Below are positions 1-7,573 of a stretch of DNA of 41,852 nt, piece by piece. Source of the DNA: Streptacidiphilus carbonis (GTDB taxonomy: Bacteria > Actinomycetota > Actinomycetes > Streptomycetales > Streptomycetaceae); NCBI RefSeq assembly GCF_000787775.1, contig NZ_BBPM01000017.1, forward strand, positions 1 through 41,852, given 5' to 3'. The notes under the pieces are model-generated. The model did no database searches and was not told where the DNA came from. It saw nothing but the letters and a program-made list of their open reading frames with translations. Position 1 is the first letter of the stretch. Each line of letters begins with the position of its first letter. The translations under genes and the position numbers were made by a program.

Positions 1-37
1 TGCCAATCCGCCGGTGCTCCAGATCATCAGCCACTGA
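1..37 (+). CDS. possible 3' end of an upstream gene
   Basis: One frame reads ANPPVLQIISH and stops at TGA 35-37. It would converge on the isomerase-like gene, and a hairpin candidate lies between the two. Eleven codons are too few to identify a family, and this could be chance reading. Confidence 0.25.
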   Translation, partial: ANPPVLQIISH

Positions 38-90
38 GGCCGCTGAGGTCGCCAAGGCCACTGAGGCTGGCGCACTGCCGTGGGCTTCCT

Positions 91-140
91 CCGCCGGGCC
101 TTTTCGTACCGGCCCAGCGCGGCCCGGCGCGGCCCGGCGG
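91..140. terminator. GC-rich inverted repeat between convergent ends
   Basis: CCGCCGGGCC (91-100) pairs with GGCCCGGCGG (131-140) around a 30-nt loop that is itself GC-rich. It lies just past the stop of the minus-strand isomerase-like gene. There is no T-tract, as is common for actinomycete terminators. Confidence 0.4.
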
Positions 141-151
141 CGGAACCCCGC

Positions 152-1039
152 TCAGCCGGCCCGCGCGAACTGGGCCAGGACGGCTTCGCGCACCGCGGTC
201 TCCAGCCAGGCCCGACCCTGGGCCAGCAGCAACGGGAAGGGTGCGGCCTGCTCGCCCTGTCGCCCGGGTTCGCACCCCCAGACCAGCCAGCCCTGTTGGC
301 CACCGACGACCATGTGGCGTACCCCTTCGCCGACCGGCAGGCCGCCCTCGCCCAGCGGGGCGGGGGCGAGGTCGGAGCCGTCCACGTCCTTGACCCGGGC
401 GTAACCGAGGAACGGTGCAAGCAGGTCGGCGGCGGTGCGGGGCGAGTCCCCCGCCAGGTGGGTGTTCATCATGTCCCAGAGCACACCGACAGCGGGCGAG
501 TCCACGCCGGCGGCCAGCCGTGTCGCGGCGGCGGCCGACCGGTGCGACCCCTCGGTCTCCAGCAGCAGACGGACGCCGCAGGTCTGGGCGAGGGAGGTGA
601 CTGCGGCGAGCCGGCGGGCGGCCCGCCGATCGGCGGCGTCCAGGTCGGCGACGGTCGAGGCGCTGCCGGCCAAGGCGACAGAAGACCGGCCACCAGGAGA
701 GCGACCTTGACCGTCGCCCGCTCCCGGCAGGACGCGGACGAACGGGGCACCGATGTCGGCGGCGAGCCAGATGTGGCGGCGCAGCGCGGCCAGTACCGGG
801 GCGTCCTCCCCGGGCGCGGTGATCCGCACGCGGGAGGCGACAGCCAGCGGGATCACCCGGGCCCGGGCGAAGTCCCGAGCCAGTACGGCACGTTCGGCGC
901 GGTCGAGGTCCAGGCGCACCGGCTCGTCCAGCTCGCAGCGCAGTTCCACCCCCTGGTAGCCGTGGGTCTCGGCGAGGTCCAGGACTGTCTGCAGCGGCAG
1001 TCCGGGCAGGCCCAGGGTCGAGAAGGCGAATCTGGTCAC
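152..1039 (-). CDS. sugar phosphate isomerase/epimerase-like TIM barrel
   Basis: A 295-residue protein of the xylose isomerase-like / AP endonuclease-2 TIM-barrel superfamily. These are cytoplasmic metal-dependent enzymes that isomerise or epimerise sugars and polyols. The N-terminus (FAFSTLGLPGLPLQTVLDLA, then YQGVELR) is typical of the first strand and helix. Candidate metal ligands are the Glu in LLLETEGSH, the Asp/His of LWDMMNTH and the Asp in ARVKDVDG. The usual C-terminal 'EWE' strand is only loosely preserved (WLVWGCEP). The GTG start is supported by GAGGA a few bases upstream. It is divergent from a sugar-sensing regulator and shares a 176-bp intergenic region containing operator-like repeats, so it is probably that regulator's target. 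The substrate cannot be read from sequence. Confidence 0.8.
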   Translation of the reverse strand: MTRFAFSTLGLPGLPLQTVLDLAETHGYQGVELRCELDEPVRLDLDRAERAVLARDFARARVIPLAVASRVRITAPGEDAPVLAALRRHIWLAADIGAPFVRVLPGAGDGQGRSPGGRSSVALAGSASTVADLDAADRRAARRLAAVTSLAQTCGVRLLLETEGSHRSAAAATRLAAGVDSPAVGVLWDMMNTHLAGDSPRTAADLLAPFLGYARVKDVDGSDLAPAPLGEGGLPVGEGVRHMVVGGQQGWLVWGCEPGRQGEQAAPFPLLLAQGRAWLETAVREAVLAQFARAG

Positions 1040-1118
1040 AGGGGTCCTCGCACGGCAGGGGAGAGCGATGACGGGGGCGATTCCTGAATCTACGGAGTCA
1101 ACCGAAAGCCGTCAAGAG

Positions 1119-1151
1119 CGTTCGATCAAACGATCTCAATACGTTCAAACG
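1119..1151. promoter_or_regulatory. candidate operator of the DeoR/LacI hybrid regulator
   Basis: Two CGTT...AACG inverted repeats, CGTTCGATCAAACG (1119-1132) and CGTTCAAACG (1142-1151), sit in the shared divergent intergenic region. The direct unit TCAAACG recurs with 19-bp spacing, which suits a multimeric DeoR-type DNA-binding domain. The assignment to the adjacent regulator rests on position. Confidence 0.5.
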
Positions 1152-1215
1152 CAGATTTCCTGCAGTAGGATCAGCCGGGATGTCGCCGACCGATCGACCT
1201 GCGAGGGGATATGGC

Positions 1216-2331
1216 ATGCGCATGCAGGTGGAGGAGCGCCATGCCCGGATCCTGCGAATCGTCCGGCAGCGGGGCAGTCTGCGCGTCGCCGCGCTCGCGG
1301 CGGAGCTGCGCGTCTCGCCGGTGACGGTGCGCCGCGACGTGGAGACCCTGGCCGAGCGCGGCGACCTGCGACGACAGCACGGTGTGGTGTCCTGGCCCGA
1401 GCCGGCGGCCCGCGCCGGTACCGGCCCGCTCGTCGGCCCGCTCATCGGCATGGTCGTCCCGGCCGCGGCCTACTACTTCGGCGAGATCATCCGAGGTGCG
1501 CAGGCGGCGAGCGCGGCCCTGGGCGGGCGGCTGGTCCTCGGCATCTCGGACTACGGCGCGGAGGAGGACCACCGTCAGATCGAACGGCTGCTGCGGGCCG
1601 GCGTCAACGGCCTGCTGCTGACGCCCGCCTGGGCGAGCGGCGTGGCACGGCCCGACGAGGAGGCGCGGGTCATGGGCCTGGGAGTGCCGACCGTGCTGGT
1701 GGAGCGGCGCGCCGCGCCCGGGACCGCGGCCGGTGAGCTGGACCGGGTCGGCTCCGACCACGCCCACGGCGCCGCCCTGGCAGTGCGCCACCTGGCCGGG
1801 CAGGGACACCGCAGGATCGCCCTCGCGGTCCGCGACAGCCCCACCGCCTTCCACCTGCGGGCCGGTTACCGGTCCACCCTGCACAGCCTGGGCCTGCCCG
1901 CCCCCGGCAAGGATCCCGGCGCGGACCTCGACCCGGCCGGGAACACCCTGGTCTTCCGCGCCACCCGGAGCGAGGGGTTCGAGGCCGCCGCGCTGGACCG
2001 GTTGACCGAGGAAGCCGATCAGGGCCGCGTCGACGCGGTGCTGGTGCACAGCGACGTCGACGCGATCATGCTGGTGCAACGGCTCCAGGCACGCGGTATG
2101 GACGTCCCCCGTGACCTCGCCCTGGTCGCCTACGACGACGAACTGGCAGCACTGGCCGACATCCCACTGACCGCCGTCGCACCCCCCAAGCGAGCCGTAG
2201 GTGAGACCGCAGTCCACCTGCTGCAACGTCAACTCACAGCCCCGGCCGAGGCGGCAGAGCACCGCCACGTGGAACTGCTCCCCGAACTCCACATCCGAGC
2301 CTCCTGCGGCGCTCGCGGCAACCCCCGCTGA
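1216..2331 (+). CDS. DeoR-HTH / LacI-type sugar-sensing transcriptional regulator
   Basis: A 371-residue cytoplasmic regulator. Residues about 8-57 are a DeoR-type winged HTH (RHARILRIVRQRGSLRVAAL, then SPVTVRRDVETLAERGDLRR). From about residue 72 to the end it is a periplasmic-binding-protein-like sensor of the LacI/GalR kind (GPLIGMVVPAAAYYFGEII, GVNGLLLTPA, VAYDDELAALADIPLTAV). This fusion is well known in actinomycetes, where it typically represses sugar-use genes until a sugar or sugar phosphate binds. I chose the ATG at 1216 because GAGGGG lies about 8 nt upstream and the HTH begins soon after; an in-frame ATG at 1180 would add 12 residues with no family support. The divergent isomerase-like gene is the obvious target. 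The alpha-galactosidase promoter near 16.29 kb carries similar CAAACG/TCAATA elements. Confidence 0.88.
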   Translation: MRMQVEERHARILRIVRQRGSLRVAALAAELRVSPVTVRRDVETLAERGDLRRQHGVVSWPEPAARAGTGPLVGPLIGMVVPAAAYYFGEIIRGAQAASAALGGRLVLGISDYGAEEDHRQIERLLRAGVNGLLLTPAWASGVARPDEEARVMGLGVPTVLVERRAAPGTAAGELDRVGSDHAHGAALAVRHLAGQGHRRIALAVRDSPTAFHLRAGYRSTLHSLGLPAPGKDPGADLDPAGNTLVFRATRSEGFEAAALDRLTEEADQGRVDAVLVHSDVDAIMLVQRLQARGMDVPRDLALVAYDDELAALADIPLTAVAPPKRAVGETAVHLLQRQLTAPAEAAEHRHVELLPELHIRASCGARGNPR

Positions 2332-2359
2332 GCGGGAGGTACTTGGCGTAACCGGACAT

Positions 2360-2397
2360 GCACTGAGCGGCCTGGCCGTCAACGCGGCCCACAGTGC
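2360..2397. terminator. hairpin between convergent genes
   Basis: GCACTG (2360-2365) pairs with CAGTGC (2392-2397), with GGCC-rich sequence in between. It fills much of the 94-bp gap between the stops of the regulator and the ATP-grasp gene. A weak candidate. Confidence 0.35.
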
Positions 2398-2425
2398 CTG
2401 CCCCGCCCAGCCGACCAAGCCACAC

Positions 2426-3265
2426 TCAGATCGGTCGGTCCAGCACAGGATCGGCCGTAGCCGGCGACTCCCGCACGAAGCGCCTGTCGAACCTGTCGAC
2501 CGCGCTTCGCGGTCCGGTCGCGCGCAGGACGACGTCCAGGAACGCGTCGGGGGTGGCGGCATAGCTGTGGGCGAACCACGGCATGTTGGCTTCGACGACC
2601 GCCCACTGCTCCTCTCCGTTGTCGGGGTCCTGAATAAGGCCGACGTCGACAGCCACGCCGCTGGGCAGCGAGTGGCCCACAGCCTCCAGCAACCGCTGGG
2701 CGAAGGCCCGCACCGCGGCTTCGTGCGGGTCGCCGCCGAGAGGGCGGGTATCGAGACGTCCATAGCGGGCATAGCGGCTGCCGGCGACGACCCTCCTGTC
2801 GAGGATGAACAGCCGGTACTCGACGGCAAAGGTCACTACGTCGGACACAAGGACCGCTGTGTCGGGGCCGATGCGCTCACCTTGCCTGGGCAGGCGAGCA
2901 CCGTCGGCGTAAACGGCGGCCGGGAACTGCTTGTCGCTGGGCGGCTTCACGAACATCGGACGGTGCAACGCCCACGCCTCCGAAAGCGTGGTCGACTCGA
3001 TCCAACGACCGGTGAATTCACGCTCCAGGCGAGCGAGCCAGTCATCGGCCGGCTCCAACAACGCCAGATCCAGACGGCCCGTGACCCGATCGGCCGCGAG
3101 CGGCCCGCCGTACCAGTGAACCTGACGACCCGCCATAGACCCGAGGACCGCAGGACCATCCAGCACCACCACGTCCAAGCCGCGCCGCTTGGCCGCCTCC
3201 GCCAGGAGCTGCGACGTACTGCTCTGCTGCGGCGCCAGCAGCAGAGCAGGCGTGATGGCGTTCAC
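2426..3265 (-). CDS. ATP-grasp protein, R2K-like clade
   Basis: A 279-residue predicted ATP-grasp ligase. These enzymes use ATP to join a carboxylate to an amine or thiol through an acylphosphate. Visible landmarks are an N-terminal Rossmann-like strand (ITPALLLAPQQ), RPMFVKPPSDK in the nucleotide-binding half, VEYRLFILDRRVVAGSRY for the central strands, and EEQWAVVEANMPW near the C-terminus where the metal-binding Glu/Asn usually lie. The Lys and Arg spacing fits the R2K clade (formerly DUF4343), which comparative genomics has linked to peptide modification in conflict systems. The GTG start overlaps the preceding stop as GTGA (3262-3265), so the pair is probably translationally coupled. The substrate is unknown, and the clade assignment is from memory of the motif pattern. 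Confidence 0.75.
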   Translation of the reverse strand: MNAITPALLLAPQQSSTSQLLAEAAKRRGLDVVVLDGPAVLGSMAGRQVHWYGGPLAADRVTGRLDLALLEPADDWLARLEREFTGRWIESTTLSEAWALHRPMFVKPPSDKQFPAAVYADGARLPRQGERIGPDTAVLVSDVVTFAVEYRLFILDRRVVAGSRYARYGRLDTRPLGGDPHEAAVRAFAQRLLEAVGHSLPSGVAVDVGLIQDPDNGEEQWAVVEANMPWFAHSYAATPDAFLDVVLRATGPRSAVDRFDRRFVRESPATADPVLDRPI

Positions 3266-3624
3266 AGCTGCGGTCGAAACTCGTGGACGACCTCGATGAG
3301 GCCAACGATGTGTCGGTTGAACTCGTCCAACTCCTCGGCCGGCACCCAGAGCTCCAGGATCGACTCCCCGCCGGCCTGACGGACGGGGTAGCGAGCGAGG
3401 AATCCGGAGTCGACCTTGAAGCGCGTCACGAAACCGACGCCGGAGGCAGGAACGTTCCAGTCCCGGGCGATCCGAATCGCATAGTCCTCGTTCATCACCG
3501 GGTAGAAGATCGGCTGTTCCGGCAACCGCGGCGGCCAGGCGCGCCGACCCGACGCCTCGACCAGCGCGAGCTCCTCCGGACCGGTCGGACGCCACAAAGT
3601 CGTCGTCGGCACTGTCTCGCTCAT
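3262..3624 (-). CDS. 'ADP-ribosylation/crystallin J1' family protein
   Basis: A 120-residue protein of a family commonly annotated 'ADP-ribosylation/crystallin J1' in bacterial genomes. Its hallmarks are TTLWRPTGPEELALVEASG, PPRLPEQPIFYPVMNEDYA, RDWNVPASGVGFVTRFKVD and WVPAEELDEFNRHIVGLIEV. The biochemical role of this small family is not established, and the name should not be read as proof of ADP-ribosyl hydrolase activity. The ATG at 3624 has AGGAGA about 6 nt upstream; the open frame extends further upstream without family similarity. It is the first gene of a two-gene operon with the ATP-grasp protein and is divergent from a macrodomain gene, so a shared ADP-ribose or nucleotide theme is plausible. 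Confidence 0.75.
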   Translation of the reverse strand: MSETVPTTTLWRPTGPEELALVEASGRRAWPPRLPEQPIFYPVMNEDYAIRIARDWNVPASGVGFVTRFKVDSGFLARYPVRQAGGESILELWVPAEELDEFNRHIVGLIEVVHEFRPQL

Positions 3625-3727
3625 CGCACTCTCCTGCACATTCCCACCTGGTCGGCTGCCCACCGTATGCGGCACGCCCGGTCCCCAGCCAGCGGATATC
3701 CCCGCGCCGGATGTCAGTGCCACCCGC

Positions 3728-3741
3728 TACCGTCCGGATCA
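3728..3741 (+). promoter_or_regulatory. putative leaderless promoter of the macrodomain gene
   Basis: TACCGT (3728-3733) matches the actinomycete -10 pattern TAnnnT and ends 7 nt before the ATG at 3741. No Shine-Dalgarno sequence is evident. This spacing would put the transcript start at or beside the initiation codon. Confidence 0.35.
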
Positions 3742-4220
3742 TGGCTACGGCGATCGAGTACGTCCGGGGCGACGCGACCACACCGCTGGGCAAGGGCCCG
3801 AAGGTGATCGCCCATGTCTGCAACGACCAGGGCGGCTGGGGCAAGGGCTTCGTCCTGGCCCTCTCCCGCCGCTGGCCCGAGCCCGAGAAGGCCTACCGCC
3901 GCTGGCACCGGGAACGCGCCACCAACGCCTTCGGTCTCGGCGCCGTGCAACTGGTCCAGGTCGACCGCCTGCTGTGGATCGCCAACATGATCGGCCAACA
4001 CGGCACCCGCACCGGCAGCAAAGGCGTCCCCGTCCGCTACGAGGCCATCGACACCGCACTGGCCTCACTCGCCGAACAGGTCCTCGAACTGAACGCCTCC
4101 GTCCACATGCCCCGAATCGGCTGCGGCCTCGCCGGCGGCCGCTGGGAGTTGGTCGAACCCCTTGTCCGCACCCGACTGAGCGACCAAGGCGTACCCGTCA
4201 CCGTGTACGACCATGAGTGA
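3741..4220 (+). CDS. macrodomain protein (TARG1/ALC1-like)
   Basis: A 159-residue single macrodomain, a fold that binds ADP-ribose and often removes it from proteins or nucleic acids. The opening IEYVRGDATTPL and AHVCNDQGGWGKGFVLALSR form the first binding loops. MPRIGCGLAGGRWELVEPLV and the ending VPVTVYDHE closely resemble the C-terminal half of human TARG1. In TARG1 the residue after GCGL is a catalytic Asp; here it is Ala (GCGLAG), as in several ALC1-type members, so this protein may be a reader or use a different mechanism. The ATG at 3741 was chosen because the fold begins there; an upstream in-frame start at 3711 adds only non-conserved residues. The next gene starts inside its last codons. 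Confidence 0.88.
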   Translation: MATAIEYVRGDATTPLGKGPKVIAHVCNDQGGWGKGFVLALSRRWPEPEKAYRRWHRERATNAFGLGAVQLVQVDRLLWIANMIGQHGTRTGSKGVPVRYEAIDTALASLAEQVLELNASVHMPRIGCGLAGGRWELVEPLVRTRLSDQGVPVTVYDHE

Positions 4221-4803
4221 ACTCGGCTCCGGCAACACCACCGATGCTGACCACCTCGCATGGGTCTGGGTAACGTTGAAACCCATGGAGAAGTGGGGCG
4301 CAGGTCTGTATGGAGATCCATGTGATGATTGCGACTTCGGCTGGTCGCTGACTCCGCAGGAGGCGATCCTCACCGTAGAGGGCTTACCAGCTCGAATCCG
4401 CGCGCTCCTGGTCGGGCGGACGGGCTTCGAGGGGCACCCGGATCTGGCGTGGACGGCCGCGGCCTACGTCAGCCACGTGACCGACAATCTCCGAAACTGG
4501 GCGGAACGGCTCGCGGGTGCCCGGTTGTCCGGGGCGGTTGACGTTCCCGGCTATGACCAAGACCTCGTCGCAGAAGCCCGTCACTACAACGAGATCGCTC
4601 CCGCGGCGGCTCTCTGGTCTCTGGAGCATGCCGTCGATGCCTGGGTTGCGTCGGTAACTGCCGCCCTCGAAGCGGGGGTTGTCCTGTGGCATGCCACCCG
4701 CGGAGCCCAGCGTGCCGAAGATGTCGCGCGCAACAACGCCCACGACGGTCACCATCACATCTGGGACATCGAACGCATCCTGCAGTACTGCGGAGATGCC
4801 TGA
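4213..4803 (+). CDS. DinB/YfiT-fold putative metalloprotein
   Basis: A 196-residue protein that looks like a DinB-like four-helix-bundle metal-binding protein. Candidate His ligands lie in YVSHVTDNLRNWAERL and in the C-terminal helix NNAHDGHHHIWDIERIL. An N-terminal CDDCDF adds a CxxC pair. DinB-fold proteins include thiol-dependent transferases and isomerases, but many have no known reaction, as here. The start ATG lies inside the macrodomain gene (8-nt overlap), indicating one transcript and probably coupled translation. Residue 58 is encoded by TTA (4384-4386), a codon that in Streptomyces needs the developmentally regulated bldA tRNA, so full-length product may be limited to later growth. 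The local GC content appears lower than in core genes of the window. Confidence 0.72.
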   Translation: MSELGSGNTTDADHLAWVWVTLKPMEKWGAGLYGDPCDDCDFGWSLTPQEAILTVEGLPARIRALLVGRTGFEGHPDLAWTAAAYVSHVTDNLRNWAERLAGARLSGAVDVPGYDQDLVAEARHYNEIAPAAALWSLEHAVDAWVASVTAALEAGVVLWHATRGAQRAEDVARNNAHDGHHHIWDIERILQYCGDA

Positions 4804-4925
4804 GAGTTGGAAGACGGCCACCGCGTCATCATCTGTCCACCAAAGCGGTCGGCCTCCATCCGTGGCCACGCCTCGTCGGCTTCAGCACCGACCAGTGCAT
4901 CACGCTCCATGCCCTAGCCTCAGCC

Positions 4926-4952
4926 GCCGACAGCTGTCGCCACTCTGTCGGC
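4926..4952. terminator. hairpin between convergent DinB-like and PRPP synthetase genes
   Basis: GCCGACAG (4926-4933) and CTGTCGGC (4945-4952) form a perfect 8-bp stem with an 11-nt loop, close to the stop of the minus-strand gene. The remaining sequence of the 154-bp gap shows no convincing gene. Confidence 0.5.
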
Positions 4953-4957
4953 CATCC

Positions 4958-5878
4958 TCAACCGCGGTGGATGCGGGCCATCGCCCTGGCGAATGCGGGT
5001 GCGACGGAGAGCACTCGCAGCTTGTCGGGCACGGGCCCGGCGGGCAGCGGCACGGTGTTGGTGCAGACGATCTCCAACACGTCCTCCTGCTCTGCCAGCG
5101 TCTGCAGCGAGCCGTTGGAGAACAGGCCGTGAGTGCAGGCCACCCTGATGGAGCGGGGTCCCAGTTCGCGCAGCCTGTCCAGGAGTTCGAGCACGGTGCT
5201 GCCCTTGGCTATCTCGTCGTCCAGCACGATGGCGTCGCGGCCGGCGACGGGGCCGATGACATGACTGATGCTGACCCGTCCGTCGGCGAACCGCTGCTTG
5301 ACCCCGAAGGCCACCTCGGCCTCAAGCATTCGCGCGAAGGCATCGGCCTCCTTGGCATTGCCGAGGTCCGGCGAGACGACGGTGGTCTGCGAGAGGTCGT
5401 ACCGCCGCAAGTGACCCGCGAATTCCCGCAGCGCGTTGAGATTGTCCACCGGCATCGAGAAGAACCCGTTCACCTGTGGCGAGTGGAGGGTCATGGTCAG
5501 CACGTGCTCGACTCCGGCGGTCTTCAGCAAGTCCGCCACCAACCGCCCGCCGAGTGAGATCTGCGGCCCGTCGCGCTTGTCCGAGCGCGCATAGGAATAG
5601 TGCGGTACGACCGCCGTAATCCTCGCCGCGGACGCGGCCCGCGCGGCGTCGCTCATCAACAGCAACTCGACCAGGTGCTCCTGCACCGGTGCCGTCAGCG
5701 GCTGCACGAGGTACACATCGCGTTCGCGACAGTCCTGGTCCAGTTGCACCTGCAGACAGTCGTTGGCGAACCGAGTCAGCGTGACCTGGCTCGGCGCCAG
5801 CCCGAGCTCCGCGCAGATCTCCTTCGTCAGCTCTGGATGGGCCCTCCCGCCGAACACCGCCATGTCCTGAATCACCAT
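4958..5878 (-). CDS. ribose-phosphate pyrophosphokinase homologue, divergent copy
   Basis: A 306-residue member of the PRPP synthetase family, whose usual reaction is ribose-5-phosphate + ATP to PRPP + AMP. Recognisable parts are FGGRAHPELTKEICAELGL, SYARSDKRDGPQISLGGRLV (flexible-loop region), LTMTLHSPQVNGFFSMPVDN and the PRPP-binding loop. That loop reads IVLDDEIAKGST instead of the usual VDDMIDTGGT, and the N-terminal sheet is also diverged, so it is unlikely to be the housekeeping Prs and may have altered substrate use or regulation. The ATG at 5878 follows GAGGACGGGGG and gives the family's normal length. An upstream in-frame ATG at 6013 would add 45 residues without homology. It stands alone between convergent and accessory genes. 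Confidence 0.85.
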   Translation of the reverse strand: MVIQDMAVFGGRAHPELTKEICAELGLAPSQVTLTRFANDCLQVQLDQDCRERDVYLVQPLTAPVQEHLVELLLMSDAARAASAARITAVVPHYSYARSDKRDGPQISLGGRLVADLLKTAGVEHVLTMTLHSPQVNGFFSMPVDNLNALREFAGHLRRYDLSQTTVVSPDLGNAKEADAFARMLEAEVAFGVKQRFADGRVSISHVIGPVAGRDAIVLDDEIAKGSTVLELLDRLRELGPRSIRVACTHGLFSNGSLQTLAEQEDVLEIVCTNTVPLPAGPVPDKLRVLSVAPAFARAMARIHRG

Positions 5879-5908
5879 GCCGCCCCCGTCCTCGCCCAAG
5901 CGATGTGA

Positions 5909-6157
5909 GGTGATCAGGATTCCCCGCTGCCCCCAAGTTACGCGTGCGCCACGGAGTTCGATCACACCTGCACAGGGTGCGCGCACATCGACGCGATCCA
6001 TCACCGCGGCCACGAGCCCAAGCCCGACGTCAGAGCTGAGCGGCCCGTCGCGAAGCTGCTCGACACCGACCGCCGCCCACGACTGAAGGCATACGCGTCA
6101 CTCTGTACGGCCACGATTGATCCGATGCAGGCGACGACGCTCGCTGGTTGGCCATGA
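5909..6157 (+). pseudogene. possible gene remnant without a start codon
   Basis: This 249-nt open stretch reads SYACATEFDHTCTGCAHIDA, then RGHEPKPDVRAE and KAYASLCTATIDP, ending at TGA 6155-6157. It has no in-frame ATG, GTG or TTG in its first half. The composition (Cys/His pairs, charged residues) looks more protein-like than the antisense frames here. It may be the tail of a decayed gene, but chance is not excluded. Nothing else convincing is seen in the interval 5879-6178. Confidence 0.2.
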
Positions 6158-6178
6158 CCAACGGCCTTCGCCAGGATC

Positions 6179-7383
6179 TCAACCCACCTTGGAGGCCCCG
6201 GGCGTCTGGGCAGCGGCCAAGGAGTCCTCCACGAGCTGGGCGTACTGGTGGAAGAGGTCGAGGACGCGGTCAGCGGCGCGTTGGGCGAAGGCTTCGAGCA
6301 GGCGGGGAGCCTCGGCGGGACAGTCGAGTTCGAGCAACTCCCAGCGCGGCCACCAATCCCAGGACCCCTTCTCCCACTTCGGACACTGCGTCAGGAAGTG
6401 GTCGAAGGCCGCCTCAGGCCCTTCGACCCGGATACCCAGGTATGGGCGGCGGTGCAGATCGAAGGGGTCCGGCTTCTTCCGCTGGCCAAGGCCTACGCCG
6501 GCCCGCAGGCCGCTGTCGGGCTCGATCCAGTGCGGCCGAGCCAGCAGCACGCCGATCTCGTCATATGGTGCCTTCTGTCCCTCGGCCTGGTAGGGGAACG
6601 GGCCAACGACGAGCAGTTTCTCGGGGGCGGTGTCGGTGCGTTCGGCCAGAGCAGTGGCGACGGCAGCCGGGAGCAGTTCCAGGACGGAGCATGCAGCCTG
6701 GTGGGCTGCCTGGAGATGTGCGCTGAACTGGAACCCGATGCGGGCCGCGGCCAGGTCGGTGGTGCCATGCCGATCATCCTCTCGATGGTGTCCAGGTAGT
6801 CCTCGGCACTGCGCCGTCCGCGAACGGCCTGGGGCGTGCTCGCCGGCGGGGCGGCGGTGAGCGCGCGGCGCAGCACGTGCGCGAAGTCGGTCAGGCCGAT
6901 TGGTGTGAAGCGCGGGTCTGTGGGCTCGTCGTGGTCGAGCGTCAGGTAGAGGAGGGCCAGCTGCTTGCCGGTATGTACGGCAGCCGCGTAGTCGTCCGCG
7001 AGGCGTGAGGTCTGCCGGTCGCCCTCCTTGGCGTGGATCTTCAGCTCTATGACCAGGGTCAGGTCCGGCGTCGTGACGAGGATGTCGGCGCGGGACTTGG
7101 CACGTACGACCTCCGTCTGGACAGTGATCCGGCCTGGAGTGCGGAGGCGGGATGAGGACTGGTCGACGCTGGCAAGCAGTCCGTCCAGGACCGATGACCC
7201 CAGATCGTGCGGGCCTTGCGGGTTCAGCAGCCAGGCGATCATTCGCTGGTGGGAGACCTCCAGGTGGCCCCACTCCAGGATGCCCAGTACCGTGCTGGGC
7301 CCGAGGAACCAGCCTCCCGCCGTGGTCAGCTCGTCCAACTCGGCTTGCACAGAAGCCCAGTCGGGCCTGCCGGTGTTGGTCAT
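6179..7383 (-). pseudogene. PD-(D/E)XK nuclease-superfamily gene, broken by a frameshift
   Basis: The N-terminal part (about 206 residues from the ATG at 7383, with GGGGGGAG upstream) carries a PD-(D/E)XK core: Glu91 in VQTEVV, Asp100 in SRADILV, and Glu113-Leu-Lys115 in LVIELKIHAKEGDRQTSRLA. After IERMIGMA the frame changes. The meaningful continuation, TTDLAAARIGFQFSAHLQAA through CPKWEKGSWDWWPRWELLEL to the stop at 6179, lies in another frame. Restoring one base near 6763-6766 would give ...GMATTDLAAARIG... and a single protein of about 401 residues. The nuclease core is upstream of the break, so a truncated product could still fold. It resembles stand-alone PD-(D/E)XK proteins of defence islands. 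A sequencing error is a real alternative. Confidence 0.75.
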
Positions 7384-7573
7384 CGTCGTCAACTCCCCCC
7401 GTTGTCGTCGGGAGGAGTGAATCACGGAGGTCTGACAGTCTGCAGACGGTCGTGTCCACGCCGTGTCCAGAACGGTGTTGGTTGTCGGCCGGCCGTGAGC
7501 ATCCGCCGAGTCCGGTGCAGCACCGGCATCCCGGACCGATCCGGAGCGCCTCTGCCTCTCGCGCGGTCGGCAC

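Noticed and set aside
5879-6013. A 45-residue N-terminal extension of the PRPP synthetase homologue
   Set aside because: It has no family similarity, and the internal ATG has a suitable ribosome site and gives normal length.
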